This document shows positions 23,291 through 34,822 of a stretch of 64,000 bases of DNA, piece after piece. The notes below the pieces were generated by a model. The model did no database searches. It was not told the DNA's origin and saw only the letters and a program-made list of their open reading frames with translations. A program made the translations under genes and the position numbers. This DNA is from Clavulina sp. PMI_390 (taxonomy: Eukaryota > Basidiomycota > Agaricomycetes > Cantharellales > Hydnaceae): the NCBI GenBank assembly GCA_015039315.1, contig WIDE01000008.1:7722-71721 (forward strand), given 5' to 3'. Position 1 is the first letter of the stretch. The number at the start of each line of letters is the position of its first letter.

Positions 23291-24220
23291 TCAGTACAAC
23301 CCCACTGACATTTCTTGGTATCGAACCCACATTCGGTGCATATGGGATTGCAAGCGGATGCAGGTCTCATAATCGGAGACCATTGGCTCATCATCCCCAT
23401 ACCTCGCCTGTTGAATATAAGAGCTATACCTTGAAAGACAGAGTGGATCGTGACGAGTGAGAATCCTTTCAAAAGATTTGAAATGGGCTTCTACAGGTTG
23501 GTGTGGCCGAAGGGCAGGTAGAGCAGGGACCAACATGCGAGCGGTAGCATCTAGTATGCGGACTCAGATCATAGACCCATTGCACAGACCCAGACAGCGC
23601 ACCTAAAGTGATTACACTTTGCAGCATAGCATGGCGAAAATTCACGCCCTCGTGCTCGGACCCTATGTTACGGAGTGGTTATGAAGACTCATCATCCATA
23701 GAACGTTGCGGTATGCTTACCAGGCATTCCCCACCCTTGCTGCTGAGTGCCATGTGGCTGGCATAAATATGCCACAGCACAAGTTCGATCATACTCCGAG
23801 GCTACGAGGTTTGCCACAGCCTAACCATAAGGGAGAAACTCAGCCACTATACCAATCCCTGAACAACAATGCCTACCGAGGGAACATCGCCATGTTTGTT
23901 AGCAACAATCTTTCTTGGAATGCTGCGTAGCTTTTGGATGGTGGTGATCTTGCGGCTAAGATATATGATGAGGGACACCACAGCCTATGAATAAGGCATC
24001 TCCATTTTATCGGTGGGTATTCGTATACGAGTAGAATGACGTTACGGACGACAGCAAAGTAAGATCCAACGATAGCGATTACGTTCCAGTTGACATTTGG
24101 TTCAGCGCTGGTGGTCGCACTGAACAGGGCTGGCAGGATCAGAGAGACTCCAGAACCGATGATAGCAGCAGCCGTTACAAGCACAAAGAGAGAAAAAGAT
24201 AAATCATAAAGCCACGCCAT
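23291..24220 (-). CDS. DLT1: DLT1-like membrane protein
   Basis: Fungal membrane protein family named for low-temperature defects in yeast; the molecular role is not known to me. Five exons (24050-24220, 23877-23984, 23721-23820, 23603-23662, 23291-23550) give 232 residues. Two transmembrane segments are visible: LYDLSFSLFVLVTAAAIIG and VIAIVGSYFAVAVVSLIIYL. Next come RKITTIQKLRSIPRKIV, ASEYDRTCAVAYLCQP, GWGMPGSEHEGVNFRHAML and a C-terminal IQQARYGDDEPMVSDYETC, in family order. The start at 24220 was chosen because the hydrophobic segment begins there; the frame is open to 24346. Confidence 0.7.
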
Positions 24221-24312
24221 CAAAGCGGCATTGGGAAGGACGCAAAGGGGATGTGTGCGCGTGACTGGGTGTGACATCATGGCTTCAAATTGATATTGGT
24301 GTGCAATACCAG
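24221..24312. promoter_or_regulatory. Putative bidirectional promoter, DLT1-like / PPR gene
   Basis: 92 bases between the proposed divergent start codons. Both starts have alternative in-frame upstream ATGs, which would make the leaders overlap. Confidence 0.4.
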
Positions 24313-26376
24313 ATGCAGCAACACTTCTTGCCTCTCCTTCGCACATGTAGTCGACGGTTCAATACCAGCGCGAGGCTAAAGGCGGCAACAGGTACCGCAG
24401 CTTCTCGCTCCCCTGCCGCTCGCCTCGAAGAGAACCTCCTCACGTCATTTCGAAAAAAGTTGGCCATTGGAGACACTGAAACAGCTGAAGTCGAGTTAAA
24501 GCACATCTTGGCTTCACAACAGCCACCGGCTCTCTCGGCTAGAGACTTTCGAGATGTCTCATTGATGTTGCAGAAACAGAATCTTGCTTCGCCTTCACCC
24601 TCTCTGACCGAGCTTACCGTCCTCCTAGCTGCCCATGGCTATTGCGAGCCTCTAGAATCCATACTGGTGGCGTCTTTGAAGCGCTCTTCGTTTGAGGATA
24701 TCCTCATACTATGGGATCGACTTGCCGAGCAAATATCTGATACCCATCACACTTCCCCACACATCCATGCCAAAGTCACCAAGTCTCTCGAGAAAGTGTT
24801 CTACATATCACTGGCAGCCCGCGCACTCCTATCCCACGAATCCGCTGGAGTCTCGAGTGGTCTAGGGCAGTGGGCCTCCATCCCTCTGAACGTACTGAAA
24901 CTCGAGCGCTTCCTATCCCCTCTTCTCCCTGACGCCAATCTCGATACCGCACGTCAATTCGCCAAACGTATCCGAATCGCAAGGATATTAGATAGCCCCA
25001 GTAACGGCATGCCTTTCTTCGCCAGTCTATTTGAACGCGCGGACATAGATGCTGCGCTTCATCATGTAGAAGGTGTCATGAAAGGTGTCCAAGAGGGGTG
25101 GATTCTCATCTCAGATGCGCTTGTGACGCCCGATATGCCTCCTGTAATCGCCATGTCCGAGCGGAACTGGGGCATCATCATTGGCGGGTTTATTCGGTGC
25201 GGCCGTATCGACATTGCGCGCCATATCTGGAACGAGATGACTCGCTTACAGATACCGAGAACAGCAATTACTTGGAATGCCCTTATTGATGGATTTCACA
25301 AGCGTGGTCACTATGATGATCTCTTTCGATCGTGGCACGCTATGACTCAGTCAGGCGTTACCCCAGACATCTCATCGTACACCACTGTCATATCCGCTTT
25401 ATTCCAAACCAAGCGCTCAGATGAAGCGTTGGAGCTGTGGGACACTCTCCGATCTCGGGCTTCTGCTATTGCAAAAGAGACTGTAACCGCAACAACACCA
25501 ACTGATCAGTCGGAGCGACTCCATTCCAATTTCACCCAACTTCCTATCGTCACATACAACGCTGTCATACATGGCCTTCTAATATCTGCACGGGTTGACG
25601 ATGCAGTAGCTCTGTTCGCTGACATGAAGGCCAACGGCCCTGCTCCTGATGTGACCACTCTCAACACATTCATCCGTCATCACAGCCGCAAGGGCGAAAT
25701 GGACGCTATCGCCAATCTCCTTCGTCAACTTCCACAAACCGACATCAGACCCGACGTTATTACGTTCACATCAGTGCTCCATGCCTGTCTTCGTTCCGGA
25801 GCTCCTCCTACTGAGGCCGTGAAGCGCGTTGAAGCGGCGATGGATACGTCTGGAATCGCTCCTAATGTTGTGACATACTCGGCTATAATTGACCAATGTG
25901 TGCGGCAGGGTGGACAAGAGAATATCAACACGGGATTCGAATGGCTATGGGCAATGCAGCGTCGGGGACTGTCGCCCAACGAGGTTACATTCACTGCTTT
26001 ACTAGCTGCATTGCAGCGGGACCAGTCGCTTCCTCGTTCATTCGTCCAAGAGAAAATGCAAGTTATCCATCAAATGATGGGTGCAAAAGGTGCACGCAAG
26101 AACCGCGTAACGTACAATATCCTAATCAAGGCGAGCCTCTCAAACCCAAGCTTTGAAGGACTGCACGCTGCTATTGGATACTACCACCAGATGGTGCAGG
26201 AGGGGATTAAAGCCAATCCTGATACATGGTATCTTCTACTGCACGGCGCAGTAACGCGCCGCGCGTTTGATGAGGGGAAGAGATTGTTGATAGAGATGGA
26301 GAACGCTGGATTTGAACCTCAAGGGCGACTGAAGAAGCTGACAGAGCGATTGCAACTACAAGAGTACATAAATTAG
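24313..26376 (+). CDS. Mitochondrial pentatricopeptide repeat protein
   Basis: Intronless gene, rare in this window, of 687 residues. The N-terminus MQQHFLPLLRTCSRRFNTSARL is Arg-rich with an RRFNTS site, typical of a mitochondrial presequence; an in-frame ATG at 24271 would add 14 residues without that character. About nine PPR motifs follow from residue 270 on, for example ITWNALIDGFHKRGHYDDL, TYNAVIHGLLISARVDDAV and VTYSAIIDQCVRQGGQE. PPR proteins bind organellar RNA to control its stability or translation; the RNA target cannot be read from the sequence here. Confidence 0.85.
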   Translation: MQQHFLPLLRTCSRRFNTSARLKAATGTAASRSPAARLEENLLTSFRKKLAIGDTETAEVELKHILASQQPPALSARDFRDVSLMLQKQNLASPSPSLTELTVLLAAHGYCEPLESILVASLKRSSFEDILILWDRLAEQISDTHHTSPHIHAKVTKSLEKVFYISLAARALLSHESAGVSSGLGQWASIPLNVLKLERFLSPLLPDANLDTARQFAKRIRIARILDSPSNGMPFFASLFERADIDAALHHVEGVMKGVQEGWILISDALVTPDMPPVIAMSERNWGIIIGGFIRCGRIDIARHIWNEMTRLQIPRTAITWNALIDGFHKRGHYDDLFRSWHAMTQSGVTPDISSYTTVISALFQTKRSDEALELWDTLRSRASAIAKETVTATTPTDQSERLHSNFTQLPIVTYNAVIHGLLISARVDDAVALFADMKANGPAPDVTTLNTFIRHHSRKGEMDAIANLLRQLPQTDIRPDVITFTSVLHACLRSGAPPTEAVKRVEAAMDTSGIAPNVVTYSAIIDQCVRQGGQENINTGFEWLWAMQRRGLSPNEVTFTALLAALQRDQSLPRSFVQEKMQVIHQMMGAKGARKNRVTYNILIKASLSNPSFEGLHAAIGYYHQMVQEGIKANPDTWYLLLHGAVTRRAFDEGKRLLIEMENAGFEPQGRLKKLTERLQLQEYIN

Positions 26377-26436
26377 GCTAAGTAGTTGAAACATATGTTA
26401 CCCTGATTAGAAGGTTGAGCTAGCTTACCAGACATA

Positions 26437-26754
26437 TTAGCTTGAAACAGCTCCAAAAAAGAAGGCCTTGCTCAGCCCATACTGAAGATAGCGTAGGTAT
26501 GCTAGACTCGAAAAGATATTAAAATAGGCTCGAAACATGAAGGTGTATCGTTCTTACTCACCCCATTGACTCCAACGTCTTCCCAGCCATTTGCCGAGGA
26601 AAGGCATGGCCACGACGGAGACTATAAGTTGGAGCTGAGCAACACTTTCCTCCCATTCCTCCTGAGCAATCTTGAGTTCCTCATCATCACTCCCGTCATA
26701 AATGTCGCTATCCACGTCATCATCCAGTGTTTGCTGGTCCAGAGTCTTTGGCAT
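26437..26754 (-). CDS. Small Mim2-like mitochondrial outer membrane protein
   Basis: Two exons (26562-26754 and 26437-26501) give 85 residues. The N-terminus is acidic (DDDVDSDIYDGSDDEE). A central block reads EEWEESVAQLQLIVSVVAMPFLGKWLGRRWSQWAYLRYLQYGLSKAFFFG. An acidic head, a single membrane segment and the LGKWLGRRW pattern resemble fungal Mim2 (mitochondrial import 2), which helps insert outer-membrane proteins. I base this on recalled pattern, so a different small tail-anchored family is possible. The start is the only ATG near the block. Confidence 0.5.
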
Positions 26755-26942
26755 CACACCCGACTGCAGTGGCTTGTTGGAACGAACCCAAAGTTCGAAG
26801 GTGCCGCGCAAAGCTTGCACGTGACGAGGGTCCCACTCCTAGCTCCACACACCGGTCTTTGTTAGACTCCTTATTACCAGTCGTTCGATAAGTGTCCTGT
26901 CGTCCTTGGGGGGCCTATTTGTGTCCAAAAGGGGCGTAAAGA

Positions 26943-29772
26943 ATGCCTCTTGCAATTGCAGGCGTACCCGGCCATCGGAGCAAGCTGGTTGGACAACCCT
27001 TGCTATATGCGATCTCCTGCTTTGCCAGTATCGGCGTGTTTTTGGTTAGCCTCGTTTCTGAACGTGTTTTAGACTCGCTAAACCCACCTTCTCCTCGCGA
27101 CTAGTTTGGATATGACCAAGGGTAAGGCTACGACTCACGGAAGGACTTTTTGCACACTCTGACGTCGATGTGCCTACAGAGTTATGTCGGGAATTTTGAC
27201 AGGCCCATATTTTAAAGCCTACTTTGATAATCCCTCCCCCGCCGCGCTTGGTGGTATGGTCGCTATACTTGAGATTGGTGCTTTGAGTATGTAGGCGTTC
27301 GATATGTGATGATTTGCGCGTGCTGAACTTGCACCTTGTCAGTAACATCACTATTGGCCGGAAGATTAGGGGATGCCCTTGGTCGCCGGCAAACATTATT
27401 CCTCGGTGCCACTGTCTTTGTAGTTGGTGGGGCTATCCAGACTGCGACGACAGGCTACAACATCATGGTGCTTGGTCGCCTTGTTAGTGGGGCGGGCGTA
27501 GGTCTGCTCTCGTGAGAGTTTTATCATAACCTTATCAGGCAGGCTGTTGTTGACCAATTATCTTCAACAGTACAATCGTACCCATCTACCAAAGCGAAGT
27601 TTCCCCCGCTGATCATGTACGTATCTCACTGTACCTGGTTATAACTCATGCCCCCAGTCATTCAAACCCTTCTTTGATAGAGGGGCAAATTGGCTTGCAT
27701 CGAGTTCACAGGAAACATCATTGGGTATGCTTCCTCTGTGGTAAGCTATGATCCTTTAGCCAGTATCTGCCCATGGTTTGTGTGACAGTAGTTGTAGTGG
27801 CTCGACTATTTTTGCTCGTTTATTCTTTCCGACTGGTCGTGGCGCTTTCCTTTGTTCATGCAATGTGTGATTGGTGCCATCCTTGCCTTAGGATCTTTGA
27901 TGATGCCCGAATCGCCGAGGTAGGATCACTCATTCAATGGGTTCAACATATGTCTTACTGGCTGTGATAGGTGGCTCATTGACAATGACCAGGACGAGAA
28001 CGGCAAGAAGGTTATTCTGGATCTTCACGGCGATGACCCTGATAACGAGGAGGCTCTTAAAGAGTTCCAGGAAATCAAGGAAGCCGTCATGAAAGAGGTA
28101 TGTTATTGTCAGCTGCGATGTACCAAGAATGGAGATTGACTCGCGATGCCGTCGCCTCAGCGAGTATCTGGTGATCGCTCGTATAGAACTATGTGGAGCC
28201 GCTATAAAGGCCGCGTGTTGCTTGCCATGTCCGCACAAGCTTTCGCACAACTTGTCAGTGTCTTCTGACGGGTTCTGGTAAGTAATCACTAACTTCCTTT
28301 GCATCACATCTCAGAATGGGATCAATGGTATGAGTATATCTGCAACATGCTGCTAACGACTCCTACCACTTACTCTACACTCTTACATCTCTAGTGATCT
28401 CTTATTATGCTCGTAAGTGGTCATATGCAGTCTGTTGCTCGCACGCTGAATCTTACCCAACCGTAGCTCTCGTATTTGAGCGTGAGCTGGCCGTTATATT
28501 GATCATCCCCGTCCGCAGCTCACTGGTATATTTATCTCCTAGAGGCTGGCTGGGTCGGCCGCGAAGCTATTCTTATGACAGGTATCAATGCTTTGATTTA
28601 CATCGCAAGCACAGTGCCAACGTACGTCGCCTCGTATTTTACTTCATGGTCTCAAACCAACGGCACCCCTTAGCTGGTATCTGGTTGATCTTTGGGGACG
28701 GCGTATCATTCTCATGTCTGGCGCTGCTGTGGTTCGTCATCTGCACCTGTACGAAGATCCAAACTGTGGAAGTGACCCACTTTGTTCAGATGTGTGTAGC
28801 GTTGACTGCCACTGGGTGGTGGATCTATGTGGACCAGATCATTACGCCCAACGCTGTAGTGGTTTGTGTTATAATCTTCAACGCCGCGTTTGGTTACAGG
28901 TGAGTCGCCCTTGGCTATTACTCTGAGATGAAGGTGTACTCATTGTCGCCATAAGCTGGGGACCCATGTGCGTCTCTTCATGCCCAAGCCTTGACATCTG
29001 CTGCTAATTTTCTCTCTGTTAGCCCATGGCTCTATCCGCCAGAGGTACGCATATCAAACCTAGGGGTTTTTTTGAAAAGCCTCAAGTTGACAACCTACCC
29101 TTCGTAGATTATGCCAATGCATTTCAGAGCCAAAGGTGTTTCTCTGTCTACGGCAACGGTATGTTGTGTCGTAGAGCTGAGCTTAAGACGCTGCAGCTCA
29201 TTAATATATGACAGAACTGGCTGTTCAACTTTATTGTCGGAGTGGTTACCCCAGAATTGCAAGAGCTTGTTGGTTTTCGGCTATACCTCATTCACGCCTT
29301 CTTTTGTGCGAACTCCCTCTTGTTAGGTGCGTCCTCGACTGTTGTAGCTTGCGCCGTGTGTCGCTGAACGCCAATAACCCATTAATAGTGTATTTCAGTA
29401 AGTGTTTGGGATTTGTGTCTACAGCCTCTCATCATTGACCGCTGGGTGGCGCAGCGTATCCTGAAACAATGGGCGTGCCCTTAGAAGAAATGGACGCCGT
29501 CTTCGGAGAAGGTAATATCCATCATTCAGATCGCTCCATCAACTGACATGCTTTGTATCTTTCTGCTAGAAATTGATGATGAAGACGACGATGACTCAGA
29601 AAGCGCCTCTCTTGTCAGAGGCTCATCAACTCCTCCATCGTACACCTCTCCGTCAGGGACTCGCGAGCAAAGCCCATCACGTCACTCGGGTGACAAACGC
29701 AGCAGTAACTGGTTTACATCGCGCGGCCCCGGGGGTGGATCCTATAAGCCTCTGCAAGAGAATCAAGATTAG
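26943..29772 (+). CDS. MFS sugar transporter
   Basis: Proton-coupled sugar porter of the plasma membrane. The gene has at least 15 short exons. Visible family blocks: FGYDQGVMSG after the first segment, AGRLGDALGRRQTLFLGA, GRLVSGAGVGLLSTIVPIYQSEVSP, RGKLACIEFTGNIIGYA, PESPRWLI, the segment 7 signature AQLNGINVISYYAPLVFE, LVDLWGRRIILMSG, PWLYPPEIMPMHFRAKGVSLSTATNWLFNFIVG and finally YPETMGVPLEEMDAVFGE. The C-terminal tail is acidic then Ser/Pro-rich and ends at 29772. Four exons are only 17, 13, 18 and 15 bases, the last three consecutive. The substrate cannot be told from sequence. Confidence 0.85.
27105..27121 (+). other. 17-base coding microexon in the sugar transporter
   Basis: Encodes FGYDQ plus two bases of Gly, completed by GVMSG in the next exon. 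This motif is nearly invariant in sugar porters, so the exon must be included. Confidence 0.8.
28315..28481 (+). other. Run of three consecutive microexons (13, 18, 15 bases)
   Basis: 28315-28327, 28395-28412 and 28467-28481 together read NGINVISYYAPLVFE across two small introns (67 and 54 bases). The phases match at every join and the peptide is the conserved segment 7 signature of MFS sugar porters. Confidence 0.85.
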
Positions 29773-29978
29773 AGTGACGAGGTCCTGCCTTGCCTAGATA
29801 GCCTTCGCTAGCAACAATTCATTAAGTCGTAATTAAATTCCTCTTTACATTCTTCCTTTCCCAGTACAGTCCCTCCGCGAATGAGGTCTCCAATTTATCT
29901 CCATCTTCTTGACAATCTGCATTATTTGGGGTCAAATCGCGTTCCCGATCCAAACAACGCCAATCAGAACGCGATCTT

Positions 29979-32182
29979 ATGGACTTCACTCAAGTGTACC
30001 GTGGAAGGAGTGCTACACTCTCCCCGGACGGGAACTTGCTCCTGGCATCTAGTGATGGGCGAATCGTGGTTAGAAACACGAAAACATTCCAAATCATTCA
30101 TACTTGGTCACTGGATATCGATTCAAGCGCACCTGCACCTGTCGGCGCTCAGCATAGGCATCTCCCAAGTGGGCAAGATTCCAATACCAATAATTCCGTG
30201 CAATGCGCTTGGTCACATGACTCACGATACGTCTTGGCGGCAAGGGGGAATATGGTGCTTGTGTTTGATGCCACGAACGAGGACTGGAATGCGTCGATCC
30301 AAGTGGGCATGGAAGGCCTTACACGAGCTCTGTGGGCCCCAGACGGACGTACAATTCTATGTTTCTCCGAATGGGCCGTAGGTCGATCGTTACTATCCAA
30401 GAATTCTTTGAGTAATAACTCATGACCTCTGATACGGGTGTTTGGCCCACTCGAGAGTAGCTGCGCGTTACAGTCTGGTCGTTAACAACTGGACGGTCGA
30501 CATACATTCAATTCCCGAAGTTCGCGGGAAGAGGTGAGTCTATCTATTCGCTGTCATTCCATGGCATCGTAAACTGCCGAGCTAATTATGTGGAAATGTC
30601 TTAGGATACTCTTTCTCTCCAAATGGGCAGTATTTCATTCTTGCTGAGCGACACAAGTCGCGGGATACCATAGGGGTCTACGATGTGCGAGAGGAATATA
30701 AGATGCTACGAGTACGTTTCTGCGATACCAACAAGCCCCCAAAGATTGGCAATAAACAGCATCTGGAAGCATTTTGGGTTGCCCACATCATCTTTAGCAT
30801 CCTTTGCGCTCTCACCTGTTGGTGATCGGCTTGCGCTTTGGGATGGCCCTCTTGAAGTACGTTATCATTTCTGCTCGCATACAGGAGCTAGCTCGAAACC
30901 TGAAGTCATCTCTGACTGCTCAGTATACGTTACACATGATCAACCTCTCGGGCCAGGTACTTGGGACATTCACCCCAGAACCTGATCCAGGACAAGGCAT
31001 CCGATGTGTAGCCTGGCACCCATCTGGCAGACTGGTGGCCGTTGGAGGATGGGATGACAAGGTGAGGAGGCCACAAAAGTGGGTCTGCGTGCGAAGATCA
31101 GATAAGATTGACAGCTCCGCCCACGAATGTTGGTTGGTCAAAATGAATGAATAGTTTCACGTTCTCGATGTTTTGACGTGCCGGCCAATCGTCTCGTTTG
31201 ATTTACGAGCTCGTCTGGGTGGGGATGTGGTGAGTGATTTTCTCAAAGTCTTCAGGGTAACCAGACGGCTTGATGGTTGACGCGCGCATGATGAGGCATT
31301 GTGGCGGGAGCCCGCTGGTTGGTTAGAGACCACCCACGGCCGTGGGCTTATCTCCTGTAAGTGCGCGATTTTTTTTTCTGGCTTTTTGCTTAACCGGCGC
31401 TGCCGGATGGGGAATTGACAATATTGGATTGGGGGAGCAATCTTGCTGACTCGTTCCTCGGCGGCATACGGTGTGAATTGGGATCTGCAACCGCACAGAC
31501 GATCGGATATCAACTCCCACATCGATAAAGGTCAGGACCAGCGGTGGGCCGAATGGATCAACTACAGGAGGGGTACTTCAAATGGAATGGAATACGGCCG
31601 GATCATTATTATTGGTACGATGGGGTGAGTTGAGAGATGGGCGTCAACTGATTGTAGCTGTGAGGACGGCAATGATTCCGCTAATGCAAGACATTCTTTT
31701 CTTTTCTTTTTCTCTTTAATGAAAAGATCACTGCGCAGAAGCCGTGCATGTGTACGAGTTTCCGGAGGCGCCGAGAGAATTCCGGCCCAGGCTTCGAACG
31801 GTTATAGAGCATCGGGCAGCGATACGAAACGCGCGGTGGGAAGGGGCCAAGGGTGAGAGTATAGGAATGTGCGCGGGAGGCGGGGCAGTGTACGTGTGGA
31901 GAGACTCAAACGCGGATTGGGTGGGTGATGAAGAGATTGCAGAGTGTATCGGGATACCGGCAAGTGAGTTTTGGGATTCGTGGTGACATTCTCTCGCGAA
32001 GATGAAAAGAGAGGATGGGAAACGGGGGGCACGAGTGACAAGACACACACTGACTATTGGGTTGCGTGGGATGGTTCGCAGAAAACTTTGCCACGCTCGA
32101 CGCACAATGGGGGCCGGATGGACGCAGCCTAGTGCTGCAGGACCGCGACACGTTTGCATGCGCGTTTGTTGTGGACGAATAG
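29979..32182 (+). CDS. WD-repeat protein WRAP73/WDR8 homologue
   Basis: WD40 protein that in other fungi works with a kinesin-14 and Msd1/SSX2IP partners at spindle pole bodies. The start MDFTQVYRG matches the family (MDFTDVYK). Blades are visible in LSPDGNLLLASSDGRIVVRN, VQCAWSHDSRYVLAARGNMVLVFD, RALWAPDGRTILCFSEW, YSFSPNGQYFILAERHKSRDTIGVYDVRE and IRCVAWHPSGRLVAVGGWDDK. A conserved WREPAGWLETTHGRGLISYDRI stretch is followed by VLQMEWNTAGSLLLVRW, then VHVYEFPEAPREFRPRLRTVIEHRAAIRNARW, and the end ENFATLDAQWGPDGRSLVLQDRDTFACAFVVDE fragment. Spliced from about ten exons; individual junctions were matched by motif and not all summed. Confidence 0.8.
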
Positions 32183-32586
32183 CGGGCAGACTTGTCCGCC
32201 AACTGAACGGCGGATGGACTCGCCCGATCGAAAGAGAGACCCAGGATTGCATGTATTTTGTGGGCCTAATGACAGAGCTCTATCAGTCATTCCGTGCCCA
32301 TTCATATCCATTCATATCTTTCCATCTGTTCACGTATTCATATTACGGACGCCATTGGCAATAGCATGGGTAGTATTGCTCAGAGTTCTTTTGCCTGTCT
32401 GATAGCCGCCGTGGGAAGTCGCGCGCTGAGACGATTCCCGCGGTTTGTGTGTTGGGTTCAATCCTCCCCAACCGTGACAGGAATTTGACGCAGCGAGCCT
32501 ACAAAAAGGCCCCCCTCCTGTGCCGGCTTTTGACACCCCAGCTTCCTCCTCCTCCTCTCTTGCTCCCCTCTTCCCTCGTCGTTCCC

Positions 32587-33823
32587 ATGGCCGACGTCGT
32601 CGTAAGCATTCTCAAAACTCGTCTTTGTATACGCTCACGCACCCACACATTACATTCCCCTCAACGCCTCTCCTCCAGCCCAAAATCGCCTCTTTCCTCT
32701 CCACCCCCACCGGCACCTCGGTGGTCATCTGCTCTGCCGTTATCTTCGGCACCTGGTGGCTGCTCGCCGTCAAGCACACTCGTCAGTACTCTTTTCAAGT
32801 TTTCCGCCGTGGTGTTCAAGTGAATATTAATCAACACCCCATCTTGATCTACCCCAGGTCGCGAGCCCGTCCTCAGCAAGGAGGAGTGGCGCGAGTTCCC
32901 CCTCGTTGAGAAGATCAACATCTCCTCCAACACTGCTCTCTACCGCTTCGGTCTCCCCGACCCTGAGGACAACCTTGGCCTTCCCCCCGGACAGCACATC
33001 ACCATCTCTGCCGAGATTGAAGGCAAGACGGTTTCTCGCTCGTACACCCCCACCACTGGCCAGGATGATCTCGGACACTTTGACCTCGTCATCAAGGTAC
33101 GGATATTGTTCATTGCATTTCCCCAACCCCAACCCCAGTGTTTTGACCCGAGTCTTTCCGTAAACGTTCCACCTAGACCTACGAGAAGGGCAACATCTCC
33201 CGCTATGTCGCTGGCCTCAAGATCAACGACAAGATCAAGGTCAAGGGTCCCAAGGGCAACTTTACCTTCACTCCTGAGCTTGCTCCCGAGTTTGGCATGA
33301 TTGCTGGTGGCACTGGTGTCACTCCCATGCTCCAGATTGCCCGCTACTCCCTCTTCAACCCCGGCGACCCGACCAAGTTCACTCTCATCTATGCCAACGT
33401 CAGCGAAGATGACATTCTCCTCCGTGTTGAGCTCGACTACCTCGTCGCCATGTTCCCCTACCGCTTCAAGGTCTACTATGTCCTCAACAACCCTCCTGCC
33501 GGCTGGAAGGGTGGTGTTGGCTACGTCTCCAAGGACCATATCCAGGAGCACCTCCCTCCCCCGGGCAACTCCAAGATTCTCCTCTGCGGTTTGTGGCTTT
33601 CCATACATCCATACCTCGTTCAACTCGTGCTGACTTTGCCCACCCCGTCTTCTTCCAGGCCCTCCTCCCATGATCGGTGCCATGAAGGGTCACCTTGCAG
33701 ACCTCAAGTTCCCTGCTCCCCGCACGGTCAGCAAGACCGAGGACGCTGTGCGTGTTCGACCTCGTTTTCCACACTAAATAAAAGATATTAACCTCCTTCC
33801 TTGCGTAGGTCTTCGTCTTCTAA
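32587..33823 (+). CDS. CBR1: NADH-cytochrome b5 reductase
   Basis: FAD enzyme that passes electrons from NADH to cytochrome b5 for lipid desaturation and sterol synthesis. Six exons (32587-32601, 32679-32781, 32858-33096, 33177-33588, 33659-33747, 33809-33823) give 290 residues. An N-terminal membrane anchor (TSVVICSAVIFGTWWLLAV) is followed by the FAD motif SRSYTPTT, the GNISRYVAGLK lobe, the NADH-binding block MIAGGTGVTPMLQI, DDILLRVELD, the CGPPPMIGAMKGHLADLK motif, and the terminal VFVF. Codons are strongly C-ending compared with neighbours, which suggests high expression. Confidence 0.95.
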
Positions 33824-34822
33824 AAGGCTCGACGGCATCGTGGCGTGGGCAAATGCATGCCAGCAGGTTCGCATATCCCCTCCCTGTGATGGTGGTGGGC
33901 CCATGCTGTTCATGATTTGCACCCCCACACCCTCCTCGTCCTCATTTTAGTTGGGTATTCTTAGAAAGAGAGAGAGAGAGAGAGAGCCTTCGATCTGTTG
34001 TTTTTGATTGTGCCTCTGCCTTGCTGCAATCTTGTGTTACCCAAAAAAAAATGCACACGTTTATTCATTCATCACGTCTCAACTTCCCCCACGAAAGCTT
34101 TTTGCCTCCATCATGTTATCATTATCACGATAGACACATACATTTGGAATGAATGCTCTCGATTCCTCGACCCGTTCACCTCTCGTGCAACTTTCATGTG
34201 CAAATGCGCCAGTGTGAACTATCGCGTGCGCGCGTAAAAGCTTCTTGCAGCGCAAGCCCCGACCACACATGTACGGTGGGCCGTGTATGTGGTAAAATGA
34301 GCGGCGGCAATATGTGGGATTGAGAAACATCAGCCAGCCACAAACACCACTCCGCCAACTAAGCAGCCCACTACCATACTTCCCACCATCAAAAATTCGC
34401 CGGACCTTACATCTCCCTTGATACTACTGATCTGCGTTTTGTTGCGTCGATGTACCCGGAAGCGAGATGAGCAATTTGGTGAACGTAATAAATAGCGACT
34501 GTGTTTGGAGCAGGATCCGGGAGTTACTCTTCTCTCAACCGCACTAGTATTATGAACAATAACAGAGAAGGCGATTAAAGTTGATGAGAGTAATATTGTT
34601 CTGTGGATGTGATGGATCATAAGTAGATATGCAAACGAGGTCATTATGCGGCAGGCTCTTTTGAGGTAGTAATGAGAACTAACTATGATGCAACCAGTGC
34701 AAAGGGAACATGAGTGAACATTGGAGTGCTGGGACCCCTTTCTGCGTTTATTTCTACAGGCTAAACCCAATTATCGTCCTCATCTATCACGACTGAGCTC
34801 ACACGCCATCATCTGGTTCCAA
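33824..34822. other. Convergent spacer, about 1 kb
   Basis: Lies between the CBR1 stop and the stop of the DMT transporter. It carries a (AG)10 run at 33967-33986 in the likely CBR1 3' UTR. A minus-strand frame of 146 codons (34330-34770) ends in a hydrophobic stretch (MVGSMVVGCLVGGVVFVAG) but the rest has no protein-like composition, so I do not call it a gene. Confidence 0.4.

Noticed and set aside
23331..23420. tRNA-Met-like string CTCATAATC in a small stem
   Set aside because: No T-arm or acceptor stem around it, and it lies in a coding exon of the DLT1-like gene.
33119..33137. CCCCAA-like repeats resembling a telomere unit
   Set aside because: Only two or three units, inside an intron of CBR1.
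34330..34770. Minus-strand frame of 146 codons with a hydrophobic end
   Set aside because: No splice-linked partners and no family resemblance; the hydrophobic end is short and could be chance.
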